From NCBI RefSeq assembly GCF_965139615.1, contig NZ_CBCSIQ010000001.1:186001-250000 (forward strand): 64,000 bases of DNA. The letters are read 5' to 3'. A program made the translations under genes and the position numbers. Positions 25,157-32,457 of this stretch are shown one piece after another. The number at the start of each line of letters is the position of its first letter. Within the stretch, counting starts at the first letter, position 1. A model generated the notes under the pieces. It had not been told where the DNA came from and made no database searches. It saw only the letters and a program-made list of their open reading frames with translations. This DNA comes from Kerstersia similis. GTDB lineage: Bacteria; Pseudomonadota; Gammaproteobacteria; Burkholderiales; Burkholderiaceae_B.

Positions 25157-25965
25157 GCCAGCCCTCCCTGTCCTGCTGTCAGGACCGCCTGGAGGAACTC
25201 CCGGGTACGGGGCTCACGCGGCTGGCTGAATATGACTTCCGGCGCTCCGGATTCCAGGATGACGCCGCCGTCCATGACCGCCACGACGTCTGCCACATCG
25301 CGGGCAAACCCCATCTCATGGGTCACGACCATCATGGTCATGCCTTCGCGTGCCAACAGCTTCATGACTTGCAGGACTTCGCCGACCAGTTCAGGGTCGA
25401 GTGCCGAGGTCGGCTCGTCGAACAGCATGACTTTGGGCTGCATGGCCAGCGCCCGGGCAATGGCCACCCGCTGTTTCTGGCCGCCCGACAGGCTGGCCGG
25501 CATGGCTGCCATTTTCTGGCTCAGACCGACTTTTTTCAGCAAGTCTTCCGCCAGGGCGTTGGCTTGTTCGCGTTGCATGCCGCGCAGCTTGCGCGGACCG
25601 ATCGTGACATTCTCGAGGACCGTCAGGTGGGGGAACAGATTGAACCCCTGGAAAACCATGCCGACTTGCATGCGCAGGTGGTTCAGCGCGCTGTCGGGCA
25701 GCAGCTTGCCATTGTCGAGCAGCGTCTGGCCACAGATTTCGACCGTTCCGCCCTGCGCGACTTCCAGGCCATTGCAGCAGCGCAGCAGTGTGCTTTTGCC
25801 GGAGCCGCTGGGGCCGATGACCACGACCACTTGCGAGGGCTGGACATCGAAGTCGATCCCGCGCAGCACGGCATGATCACCATAGGATTTGTGCAGATTG
25901 CGGATACGGATCATCTCTTGCTGCGTGCTGGCAGCGTTCGGGGCGGTTTTTGTGCTGGCGTTCAT
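25153..25965 (-). CDS. Polar amino-acid ABC transporter, ATP-binding protein
   Basis: 270 residues. Walker A is VIGPSGSGKSTLLRC, the signature is LSGGQKQRVAIARAL, and Walker B is VMLFDEPTSALDPELVGEVL with the switch His in VVTHEMGFARDVAD. The HisP/GlnQ type energises uptake of polar amino acids. Its stop overlaps the start of hutG and its start overlaps the stop of the permease gene, so the operon is translationally coupled. Confidence 0.95.
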   Translation of the reverse strand: MNASTKTAPNAASTQQEMIRIRNLHKSYGDHAVLRGIDFDVQPSQVVVVIGPSGSGKSTLLRCCNGLEVAQGGTVEICGQTLLDNGKLLPDSALNHLRMQVGMVFQGFNLFPHLTVLENVTIGPRKLRGMQREQANALAEDLLKKVGLSQKMAAMPASLSGGQKQRVAIARALAMQPKVMLFDEPTSALDPELVGEVLQVMKLLAREGMTMMVVTHEMGFARDVADVVAVMDGGVILESGAPEVIFSQPREPRTREFLQAVLTAGQGGLA

Positions 25966-26630
25966 TGCACCATTCCTCCGGCGCGCAGGCGCTGTTCGAC
26001 TGCCCGCAAAATCAACATCGTGACAGTGGTGAGTACCAGATAGATCAAGGCCACCACCAGATACGTTTCCAGCGAACGGTAGGTCACGCTGATGATTTTC
26101 TGGCCTTCATGCATGAGGTCGTGAATCGTCAGCAGCGACACCAGCGCCGAGTTCTTGATCAACGCGATGAACTCGTTGCCCAGGGGCGGAATCATGCGTA
26201 CCACGGCTTGCGGCAGCACGATGGCGCGCATGGACATGCCCGAGGACATCCCGAGCGAACGGGCCGCTTCTGTTTGTCCGCGGTCAACCGACTGGATGGC
26301 GCCACGGACGATTTCCGAGACATAGGCGCCCGAATACATGGCCAGGCCCAAGACGCCGCAGGCAAATGCCGGCAAGGTGATGCCAAAGTGCGGCAGGCCG
26401 AAGAACCAGATGAACAACTGCACCAGCAGAGGCGTACCACGGAACAGCAGCAGATACAGGCTGCACAGGTTGTAGATGATGTAGCGCTTCGGGTTGAGCC
26501 GGCCCACACCGATCAGCAGGCCAATCAGGCAGGCCAGCAGCAGGGCGCAGGCGGTCACCTCGATGGTGACCATGGCCCCACTGAGCAGCTCATCGAAATC
26601 AGCAAAGACGGGAGCGAAATCCAGGTTCAT
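25962..26630 (-). CDS. Polar amino-acid ABC transporter, permease
   Basis: 222 residues with about five membrane helices. The EAA loop reads EAARSLGMSSGMSMRAIVLPQAV, and RGTPLLVQLFIWFFGLP is typical of the HisM/GlnP family. It overlaps both flanking genes by four bases. With only one permease gene, a homodimeric membrane core is expected. Confidence 0.94.
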   Translation of the reverse strand: MNLDFAPVFADFDELLSGAMVTIEVTACALLLACLIGLLIGVGRLNPKRYIIYNLCSLYLLLFRGTPLLVQLFIWFFGLPHFGITLPAFACGVLGLAMYSGAYVSEIVRGAIQSVDRGQTEAARSLGMSSGMSMRAIVLPQAVVRMIPPLGNEFIALIKNSALVSLLTIHDLMHEGQKIISVTYRSLETYLVVALIYLVLTTVTMLILRAVEQRLRAGGMVQ

Positions 26631-27370
26631 TGTGCAGGTGCCTCAAACCACTTGTTGACGATGGCCTGGTAGCTGCCGTCGGCCTTGATCTGTTCCAGCG
26701 CAGCGTTCAGTTCCCGGGTGAGTGCGGGGTTGTTCTTGTTGACTGCGATGCCGTACTCTTCCGTCGTGATCTGTTCGTCCAGCACCTTCATGTCGGGCGA
26801 ACTTTGGGCGAACAGCTTGGCGGCGGGCTTGCCGGTCACAGCGGCGTCTGCGCGGCCGATCTGCACCAGGTTGAACATTTCCTGGTTCTTCTCGACTTCT
26901 ACGCGCCGCACGGCGGGGTGGTGCTCTTTCAGGTAGTTGACCGATTTGGTCCCCACCTGAACCGACACCCGGCGGCCGTCCAGATCTTGCACGGTATTCA
27001 CCGGCCCATCTTTTTTGGTCAGCACAGCCAGGCCGCCGGCGTAGTACGGCTCGGTGAAATCCACCACTTTGCTGCGCTCGGGCGTGATGTAAATGGCGGA
27101 AATGGCGATATCGGCGCGACCGGCTTGCAGTGCGGGGATCAGACCCTTGAAGTCGATGTCTATCCACTCCACTTTTTTCCCCATCCTGCCGGCCAGTGCT
27201 TCAACCAGGTCGATATCGAAACCGGTGCGCTGGCCGTCCTTGACGAATTCCATCGGGGGGAAGGTGGCGTCTGTCACTGCGCGTATGGTGTCCTGCGCGT
27301 GTGCCGGGCTTACGCCCCAGGCCAGGCTCAGGGTCAGGGCGGCGGTTAGCAATGTGCGACGTGTCGTCAT
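26627..27370 (-). CDS. Periplasmic amino-acid binding protein of the hutG-linked importer
   Basis: 247 residues with a signal peptide (LLTAALTLSLAWGVSPAHAQ). The mature family-3 solute-binding fold begins with IRAVTDATFPPMEFVKDGQRTGFDIDL. ISAIYITPERSKVVDFTEPYYAGG is the hallmark of the polar amino-acid group. The start at 27370 has AGGA seven bases upstream. It is the first gene of the operon. The ligand is not readable; formiminoglutamate, histidine or glutamate are suggested by the coupling to hutG. Confidence 0.92.
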   Translation of the reverse strand: MTTRRTLLTAALTLSLAWGVSPAHAQDTIRAVTDATFPPMEFVKDGQRTGFDIDLVEALAGRMGKKVEWIDIDFKGLIPALQAGRADIAISAIYITPERSKVVDFTEPYYAGGLAVLTKKDGPVNTVQDLDGRRVSVQVGTKSVNYLKEHHPAVRRVEVEKNQEMFNLVQIGRADAAVTGKPAAKLFAQSSPDMKVLDEQITTEEYGIAVNKNNPALTRELNAALEQIKADGSYQAIVNKWFEAPAQ

Positions 27371-27488
27371 GGTCAATCCTAGGAAAGTGGATGCTGGGGA
27401 GGGAACGGCGTGGTTAGCGGCGAGAAAACAGGAACTGCGCAAGGGTTGGGTTGATGGGAGGAGGCGGTCGGGAAAGCAGGCAGGGCTT

Positions 27489-28235
27489 TTAGCGTTGTTG
27501 CAGCCGTGCGGAAATGCGTTTGGCTGCGGCCGTTGTCATCTCGATCAAGGCCTGGGGCCGCTTGGAGGCGCGGGTGGAGGGCGCCATCAGCGTGATCGAA
27601 GCGATGGCTTGATTCGGTCGTTGGAAAATCGGCACGCCTACCCCCCACACGCCGGAGTCAACTTCACTGTCGGTCACGGCGTATCCCTGGGCGCGAATGG
27701 CGTTCAACTCGATGTTCAGGCGCGCGCTGTCAATGCTGGCGTCCTGGGCTAGATAGCTCAGCGCTGCCTGTTGGCGTGCCGGGGACATGAAGGCCAGCAA
27801 GGACTTGGCGGAGGCACCCCGCGTCAGCGGCAGGCCGCGCCCCTTAGTAAAAGAGCAGCGCAGCGGATGCTGGCTTTCAACCATGTCCAGGCAGACGGCC
27901 TGATCCTTTACCGTGACCAGCAGGCCGACGGTTTCGCCAGATGCGGCGGCTAGGGCTTCCATATCCGGCTGGGCTTCGTGGATCAGATAGGAGGATTGGT
28001 CGAATCCCCAGGCCAGCTGCACGCTCAGCGGCCCGGGCCCGTATTCGCCTTCATGCTCGGCGACAAATCCCCATCGCTTGAGCAGGGCGACCTGCCGATA
28101 AAGCGTACTTTGGGCCAGACCGGTCTGTTCGGCCAAGGCGGCAATACTGAGGGGGGCATCGTGTCGCGCCAGCGTAGCCAGTACGAACAGCACGCGATCT
28201 GCGCCTGCCCCGACGGATTGATCTGTTGTCACCAT
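27489..28235 (-). CDS. IclR-family transcriptional regulator
   Basis: 248 residues. The N-terminal winged helix (RVLFVLATLARHDAPLSIAALAEQTGLAQSTLYRQVALL) is followed by the IclR effector domain (LTRGASAKSLLAFM, and GYAVTDSEVDSGVWGVGVPIF). I chose the ATG at 28235 with GGAG upstream; an upstream TTG at 28262 is less likely. It lies 118 bp upstream of the importer-hutG operon on the same strand and probably regulates it. Confidence 0.88.
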   Translation of the reverse strand: MVTTDQSVGAGADRVLFVLATLARHDAPLSIAALAEQTGLAQSTLYRQVALLKRWGFVAEHEGEYGPGPLSVQLAWGFDQSSYLIHEAQPDMEALAAASGETVGLLVTVKDQAVCLDMVESQHPLRCSFTKGRGLPLTRGASAKSLLAFMSPARQQAALSYLAQDASIDSARLNIELNAIRAQGYAVTDSEVDSGVWGVGVPIFQRPNQAIASITLMAPSTRASKRPQALIEMTTAAAKRISARLQQR

Positions 28236-28657
28236 CGGGCTCCAAACTGAGTGATGTGACAAAGATTATCAATTTGTGGCGTTTTTCTTGGAAATTATTC
28301 CCATCAATTGAGAATTTACCGGGAAAACCCCGAATATTTTCTTTTGAAAAAGTTGCACGGTGACTTGCTGCCCTGGGGTGGGCAGGCTCGGAATTCCGGG
28401 AAAAAAGGGGGGGCTGTGCCGGTTACGCATGCATTTGAAGCCGCGTCCCGCTCGCCCGGTGCGGCTGATTTCAGCAGGCTGCAGAGGGGTGTTCGTGCCG
28501 GGCGCTGTCCGGCAAGCCCTGCTGTGGGGCGGGCCGTGGGCGGCGGTGGCGGGCGCGCAAGCCTCCGCTGATGCCGCAAATCATGGCCGGGCTGGCGGAC
28601 GGCAGCGGCACCGGGGGAGTCTGGGCGTGGCCGCAGCGGGAAGGAATCAGGCGCTGA
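28236..28657. other. Intergenic region without recognisable gene
   Basis: The first 100 bp next to the IclR gene are AT-rich and should hold its promoter. The remainder is G+C-rich with only weak overlapping frames on both strands. Nothing there resembles a known protein or RNA. Confidence 0.4.
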
Positions 28658-28691
28658 AAAAAAAACGGCCTGGTCAGAGACCAGGCCGTTG
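28658..28691 (-). terminator. Strong minus-strand terminator without an obvious gene
   Basis: ACGGCCTGGTC and GACCAGGCCGT form an 11-bp stem with an AGA loop, followed on the minus strand by nine Ts. The nearest upstream minus-strand sequence (28692-29000) has no convincing protein gene. The terminator may end a small RNA or an antisense transcript from the recA leader. Confidence 0.75.
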
Positions 28692-28967
28692 GGGAACGCT
28701 CGGCGTCGTGCGAATTGCTCGCGGGGGCACGGCGCCAGCGATGAAGCGGTACCGGACATGTGGCACAGGGGGGCTGCGCCTGCCATGCGGGGGAACCGGT
28801 GTCCGCCATCATGGAAGCCAGTCTAGTCGCTCTGGTCTGACAGAGTCCTGAATAATTCCATGGACAAGTGCCCATGCCGCCATGGCGGGGAGGGCGGCCA
28901 GGCGGGTGGGGAAGTGTCAGGAATCGTCAGCCGGGATCAGGCGGATGGCGGCAGGGTGTGGCGGATT

Positions 28968-28996
28968 TGTCATGCTGGTTTTTTGTACAGTATAAT
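28968..28996 (+). promoter_or_regulatory. recA promoter with LexA (SOS) box
   Basis: TTGTCA (28968-28973) and TATAAT (28991-28996) are separated by 17 bp. The spacer holds CTGGTTTTTTGTACAG (28975-28990), a LexA box of CTG-N10-CAG type with one departure from CTGT-N8-ACAG. Transcription would start near 29003 and leave a leader of about 200 bases before recA. Confidence 0.75.
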
Positions 28997-29204
28997 CTGA
29001 TGCCATAATGCCGACGGTACCTGGCTATCGGTGCGCCGCGCGGGCCATCAGGAAGTTTTCTGGCAGGGATGGCCTGGCAGGAAGCCTGAAGGCTTGCACT
29101 GGCCACCATGCCGGGCAGCCCGGAAGCCATTTCCGCAAGACAAGCAAGACAATTCAGCAGCTCCGGTCAGCTTCCGGGCATCTATTCAGCTTAAGGATTC
29201 ATAC

Positions 29205-30284
29205 ATGGACGACAAACTCAGCAAGGCCGCCGCGTCGGAAAAGGCCAAGGCGCTGTCCGCCGCGCTGTCGCAGATCGAGAAACAGTTCGGCAAAGGCTCC
29301 GTCATGCGCTATGGCGACAACGAGGTCGAGCACGATATCCAGGTCGTTTCTACCGGTTCGCTGGGGCTGGACATTGCCCTGGGCGTCGGCGGCCTGCCGC
29401 GTGGCCGTGTGGTGGAAATCTATGGTCCGGAATCCTCGGGCAAGACCACGCTGACCTTGCAGGTCATCGCCGAAATGCAGAAGATAGGCGGCACTTGCGC
29501 GTTCATCGACGCCGAGCACGCCCTGGATGTGCAGTATGCCGCCAAACTGGGCGTGAACCTGTCCGACCTGCTGATCTCCCAGCCCGATACCGGTGAGCAG
29601 GCTTTGGAAATCACGGATGCGCTGGTGCGTTCCGGTTCGGTCGATCTGATCGTCATCGACTCCGTCGCGGCGCTGGTGCCCAAGGCGGAAATCGAAGGCG
29701 ACATGGGCGATTCGCTGCCCGGCCTGCAGGCCCGCCTGATGAGCCAGGCCTTGCGCAAGCTGACTGCCACCATCAAACGCACGAATTGCATGGTGATCTT
29801 CATCAACCAGATCCGCATGAAGATCGGCGTGATGTTCGGCAACCCGGAAACCACGACGGGGGGCAATGCGCTGAAGTTCTATTCCTCCGTTCGCCTGGAC
29901 ATCCGTCGTATCGGTTCCATCAAGCGTGGCGATGAAGTCGTGGGTAATGAAACCCGCGTCAAGGTGGTCAAGAACAAGGTTTCGCCGCCGTTCAAGCAGG
30001 CCGAATTCGACATCATGTATGGCTCGGGCATTTCGCGTGAAGGCGAAATCATCGACCTCGGGGTGCAGGCAGGGATCGTCGAAAAATCCGGTGCCTGGTA
30101 TAGCTACAGCGGCACGCGCATCGGCCAGGGCAAGGACAATGTCCGCGAGTACCTGAAGGAACACCCTGAAACGGCAGTGGAAATTGAAAACCGGGTGCGC
30201 GAAAGCCTGGGAATTTCCCTGCGGGCTGCGGCAGTCGCCTCGGCAGCGGGCAAGGGTGAGGCCGAAGGCGACTTCGCCGACTGA
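29205..30284 (+). CDS. recA: Recombinase RecA
   Basis: 359 residues. Walker A is GPESSGKTTL near residue 74, the Walker B type segment is VDLIVIDSVAALVP, loop L1 contains MSQALRKL, loop L2 contains NPETTTGGNALKF, and an acidic C-terminal tail ends in GDFAD. RecA drives strand exchange and LexA cleavage. The start has AAGGA seven bases upstream. A LexA box and promoter are visible about 210-240 bp upstream, and recX follows after 5 bp. Confidence 0.98.
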   Translation: MDDKLSKAAASEKAKALSAALSQIEKQFGKGSVMRYGDNEVEHDIQVVSTGSLGLDIALGVGGLPRGRVVEIYGPESSGKTTLTLQVIAEMQKIGGTCAFIDAEHALDVQYAAKLGVNLSDLLISQPDTGEQALEITDALVRSGSVDLIVIDSVAALVPKAEIEGDMGDSLPGLQARLMSQALRKLTATIKRTNCMVIFINQIRMKIGVMFGNPETTTGGNALKFYSSVRLDIRRIGSIKRGDEVVGNETRVKVVKNKVSPPFKQAEFDIMYGSGISREGEIIDLGVQAGIVEKSGAWYSYSGTRIGQGKDNVREYLKEHPETAVEIENRVRESLGISLRAAAVASAAGKGEAEGDFAD

Positions 30285-30289
30285 CGCTT

Positions 30290-31198
30290 GTGAATTCAGC
30301 CTGGCGTAACGGCAACAGGCGCCTGGGTGGGTTTGCCTCCAGGCGCCATGACGACCCGGATCGGCGTGCTGACGCTGAGACTGAAAATCGGCCGGCGCCG
30401 CTGCGCGCCACGCTGGGCGATGCCTACAAAGTCTTGGATGAAGACGAAGATTTCGAGTCGGATTGCTTTGTTGATGCCCCCCCAGGGGGCATGGCCGAGC
30501 CTGCTGATGCGTTTGAGGCCGTGCCAGCGCGGCAAGCCGCAGCGATGGAGCCGGGTAGCGACGCTGCTCGATCCCCTGCCGGGCAGGCTGCCCGGTTCGC
30601 AGCCCGCTCTACAACTCGATCTACAGATCATTCTGTGGCCCGGTCCGCAGTTCAGTCCGCAGCCCGACTCTCGGATACTGATGGCCCGGCTGCCAGTGCG
30701 GAGCGGCGTGGGCCGTCACTCAAGGCCAGGGCCGTGGGTTTGCTGTCGCGCCGGGAGTACAGCCGCAAGGAACTGAGCGGCCGTCTTGTGCCGCATGCGC
30801 CCGATCTTGAAACCTTGACGGCGTTGCTGGACGACTTGCAGCGCGAAGGCTGGTTGTCTGATGAACGTTACGCGCGCAGCATGCTGAATCAGCGCAGCGC
30901 CCGCCAGGGCGAGCGACGCATCATCGGTGATTTGCGTCGTCAGGGCGTGGCAGATGAATTGCTGGATACCTTGTCCGAAGATTTGCGCGCGACGGAGTAC
31001 GAGCGTGCCGTGCAGGTCTGGCGCAAACGCTTCGACGGCAAGGCTTTACCCGACACACCCAAGGAGTACGCGCGCCAGGCCCGTTTCCTGGCGGCTCGGG
31101 GGTTTGCCGGGCATGTGGTGGGCAAGGTGCTGAAGGCTGCCTTGCGTGGCGAATCCGAGCCTGAGGGGTTTGACGGGCTTGAGGGGTTTTCCGACTAG
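30290..31198 (+). CDS. recX: Regulatory protein RecX with long N-terminal extension
   Basis: 302 residues from the GTG at 30290. Only the last 160 or so form RecX, a modulator of RecA filaments: SLKARAVGLLSRREYSRKELSGRL, EGWLSDERYARSMLNQRSARQGERRI, and FLAARGFAGHVVGKVLK. RecX is usually 150-200 residues. The first 140 residues are low-complexity Ala/Arg/Ser/Asp-rich, with repeats around ARSTTRSTDHSVARSAVQSAAR. In-frame ATGs at 30491 and 30545 would give shorter proteins, so the true start is open. The stop overlaps that of convergent metR at CTAG. Confidence 0.88.
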   Translation: MNSAWRNGNRRLGGFASRRHDDPDRRADAETENRPAPLRATLGDAYKVLDEDEDFESDCFVDAPPGGMAEPADAFEAVPARQAAAMEPGSDAARSPAGQAARFAARSTTRSTDHSVARSAVQSAARLSDTDGPAASAERRGPSLKARAVGLLSRREYSRKELSGRLVPHAPDLETLTALLDDLQREGWLSDERYARSMLNQRSARQGERRIIGDLRRQGVADELLDTLSEDLRATEYERAVQVWRKRFDGKALPDTPKEYARQARFLAARGFAGHVVGKVLKAALRGESEPEGFDGLEGFSD

Positions 31199-32109
31199 AC
31201 CTCATGAATGCCGGACAGCGTCTTGAAACAGACGGTCCGGGCAATTTTCAGGAACTCCTGCATATAGGGCGCGTGTTCGTCTTCGGCGCGTACCGCTGCG
31301 TACAGCGTGCGCCATACCCCTTGGCGGCCCAGCTTGGCAATATGCAGCCAGCCCTGGTTCAGGTACTCCGTCAGCGCCCAGTTGGGCAGAGCGGCAACGC
31401 CACGGTTGCTGGCGACCAGTTGGGCGATGATGGGCGTCAGTTCCGCCTTGCGAATCGCAGCGGGTTCGATGTCCTGTGGGTCCAGAAAAGCCGTGAAGAC
31501 ATCCAGACGCTGACGTTCCACCGGATAGGTGATCAAGGTCTGATCCGCCAGATGAATGGCGTCGATATGATCGTATTCGGCCAGCGGGCTGCTTTGGGAG
31601 ACAGCCAGCACCAGCTCGTAGCGGAACAGGGGAACGTAGGTAATGGCGTCCAGCGGCTGCGGGTCGGAGGTTACGACCAGATCCAGGTCGCCGCGCAGCA
31701 GGGCAGGCAAGGGCGCAAAGGAAAAGGCAGCAGATAGATCCAGGGCAACTTCCGGCCATTTGGCACGGAATTCATCCATCGCAGGCATGAGCCACTGGAA
31801 GCAGGAATGGCATTCGATGGCCAGATGCAGGCGGCCGGTGCGGCCCGCCGCCAGACGGGTAATTTCTCGTTCGGCAGTGCGCATCTTGGGCAGGATGTCG
31901 TCGGCGAGCGCCAGCAGGCGCAGCCCGGCTGTGGTCAGCCTGGCGGGGCGTGTGCGCCGGTTCAGGAGCGAAACGCCCAGGCGGCTTTCCAATTCACGCA
32001 ATTGATGCGACAGCGCAGATTGCGTGACATGTAGCCGTTCGGCGGCTTCCAGGAGGCTACCGCCGTCACGGATGGCGCACAGGGTTTCCAGGTGGCGAAT
32101 TTCGATCAT
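31195..32109 (-). CDS. metR: LysR-family regulator MetR
   Basis: 304 residues. The N-terminal HTH (MIEIRHLETLCAIRDGGSLLEAAERLHVTQSALSHQLRELE) and the effector segment LAIECHSCFQWLMPAMDEFR are typical of MetR, the homocysteine-responsive activator of metE. I chose ATG 32109 because MIEIRHL is the family N terminus. The frame is open to 32325, but that would cross the promoter. It is divergent from metE with MetR-like boxes between the two. Its stop overlaps that of recX. Confidence 0.94.
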   Translation of the reverse strand: MIEIRHLETLCAIRDGGSLLEAAERLHVTQSALSHQLRELESRLGVSLLNRRTRPARLTTAGLRLLALADDILPKMRTAEREITRLAAGRTGRLHLAIECHSCFQWLMPAMDEFRAKWPEVALDLSAAFSFAPLPALLRGDLDLVVTSDPQPLDAITYVPLFRYELVLAVSQSSPLAEYDHIDAIHLADQTLITYPVERQRLDVFTAFLDPQDIEPAAIRKAELTPIIAQLVASNRGVAALPNWALTEYLNQGWLHIAKLGRQGVWRTLYAAVRAEDEHAPYMQEFLKIARTVCFKTLSGIHEV

Positions 32110-32324
32110 GGTGTCAGGGCAGAGCAGCGGCAGGAGGCCAGCCTCGCGGTAGCCGGGCCAGGGAAGCGTTGCCCGGCGGGCAGGGGCATTCCGAGGGTCG
32201 CCGACATGGCAAATGGCGCTGTCTTGTAATAAAGAGTGAAACTGGGCGATGGATTCGAGTCGGTGAATTCGAGCGGTGACATCAGGTGGCCGGCCGTTCA
32301 AGGTGAGGGCACGGCGAGTTTCCA

Positions 32325-32366
32325 TGAATTTTGCTCATGCCTGATGAATAACATGAGTTTATCTCA
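32325..32366. promoter_or_regulatory. Two MetR-like boxes in the metR/metE region
   Basis: TGAATTTTGCTCA (32325-32337) and TGAGTTTATCTCA (32354-32366) match the TGAA-N5-TTCA pattern. The first departs at one position; the second is a symmetric TGAG/CTCA variant. Their centres are 29 bp apart, about 100 bp upstream of metE. Confidence 0.65.
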
Positions 32367-32457
32367 TTTTATGAATGCGATATTTGATTTTGTCATTGCG
32401 GTATTCCCTAGCAAAATAGACTTGTCTTGAAAATAATTTGCATAGGGATATTTATAT

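Noticed and set aside
32245..32280. GGATTCGAGTC stretch resembling a tRNA T-arm
   Set aside because: No acceptor, D-arm or anticodon stem can be formed around it, and it lies inside the metR upstream region.
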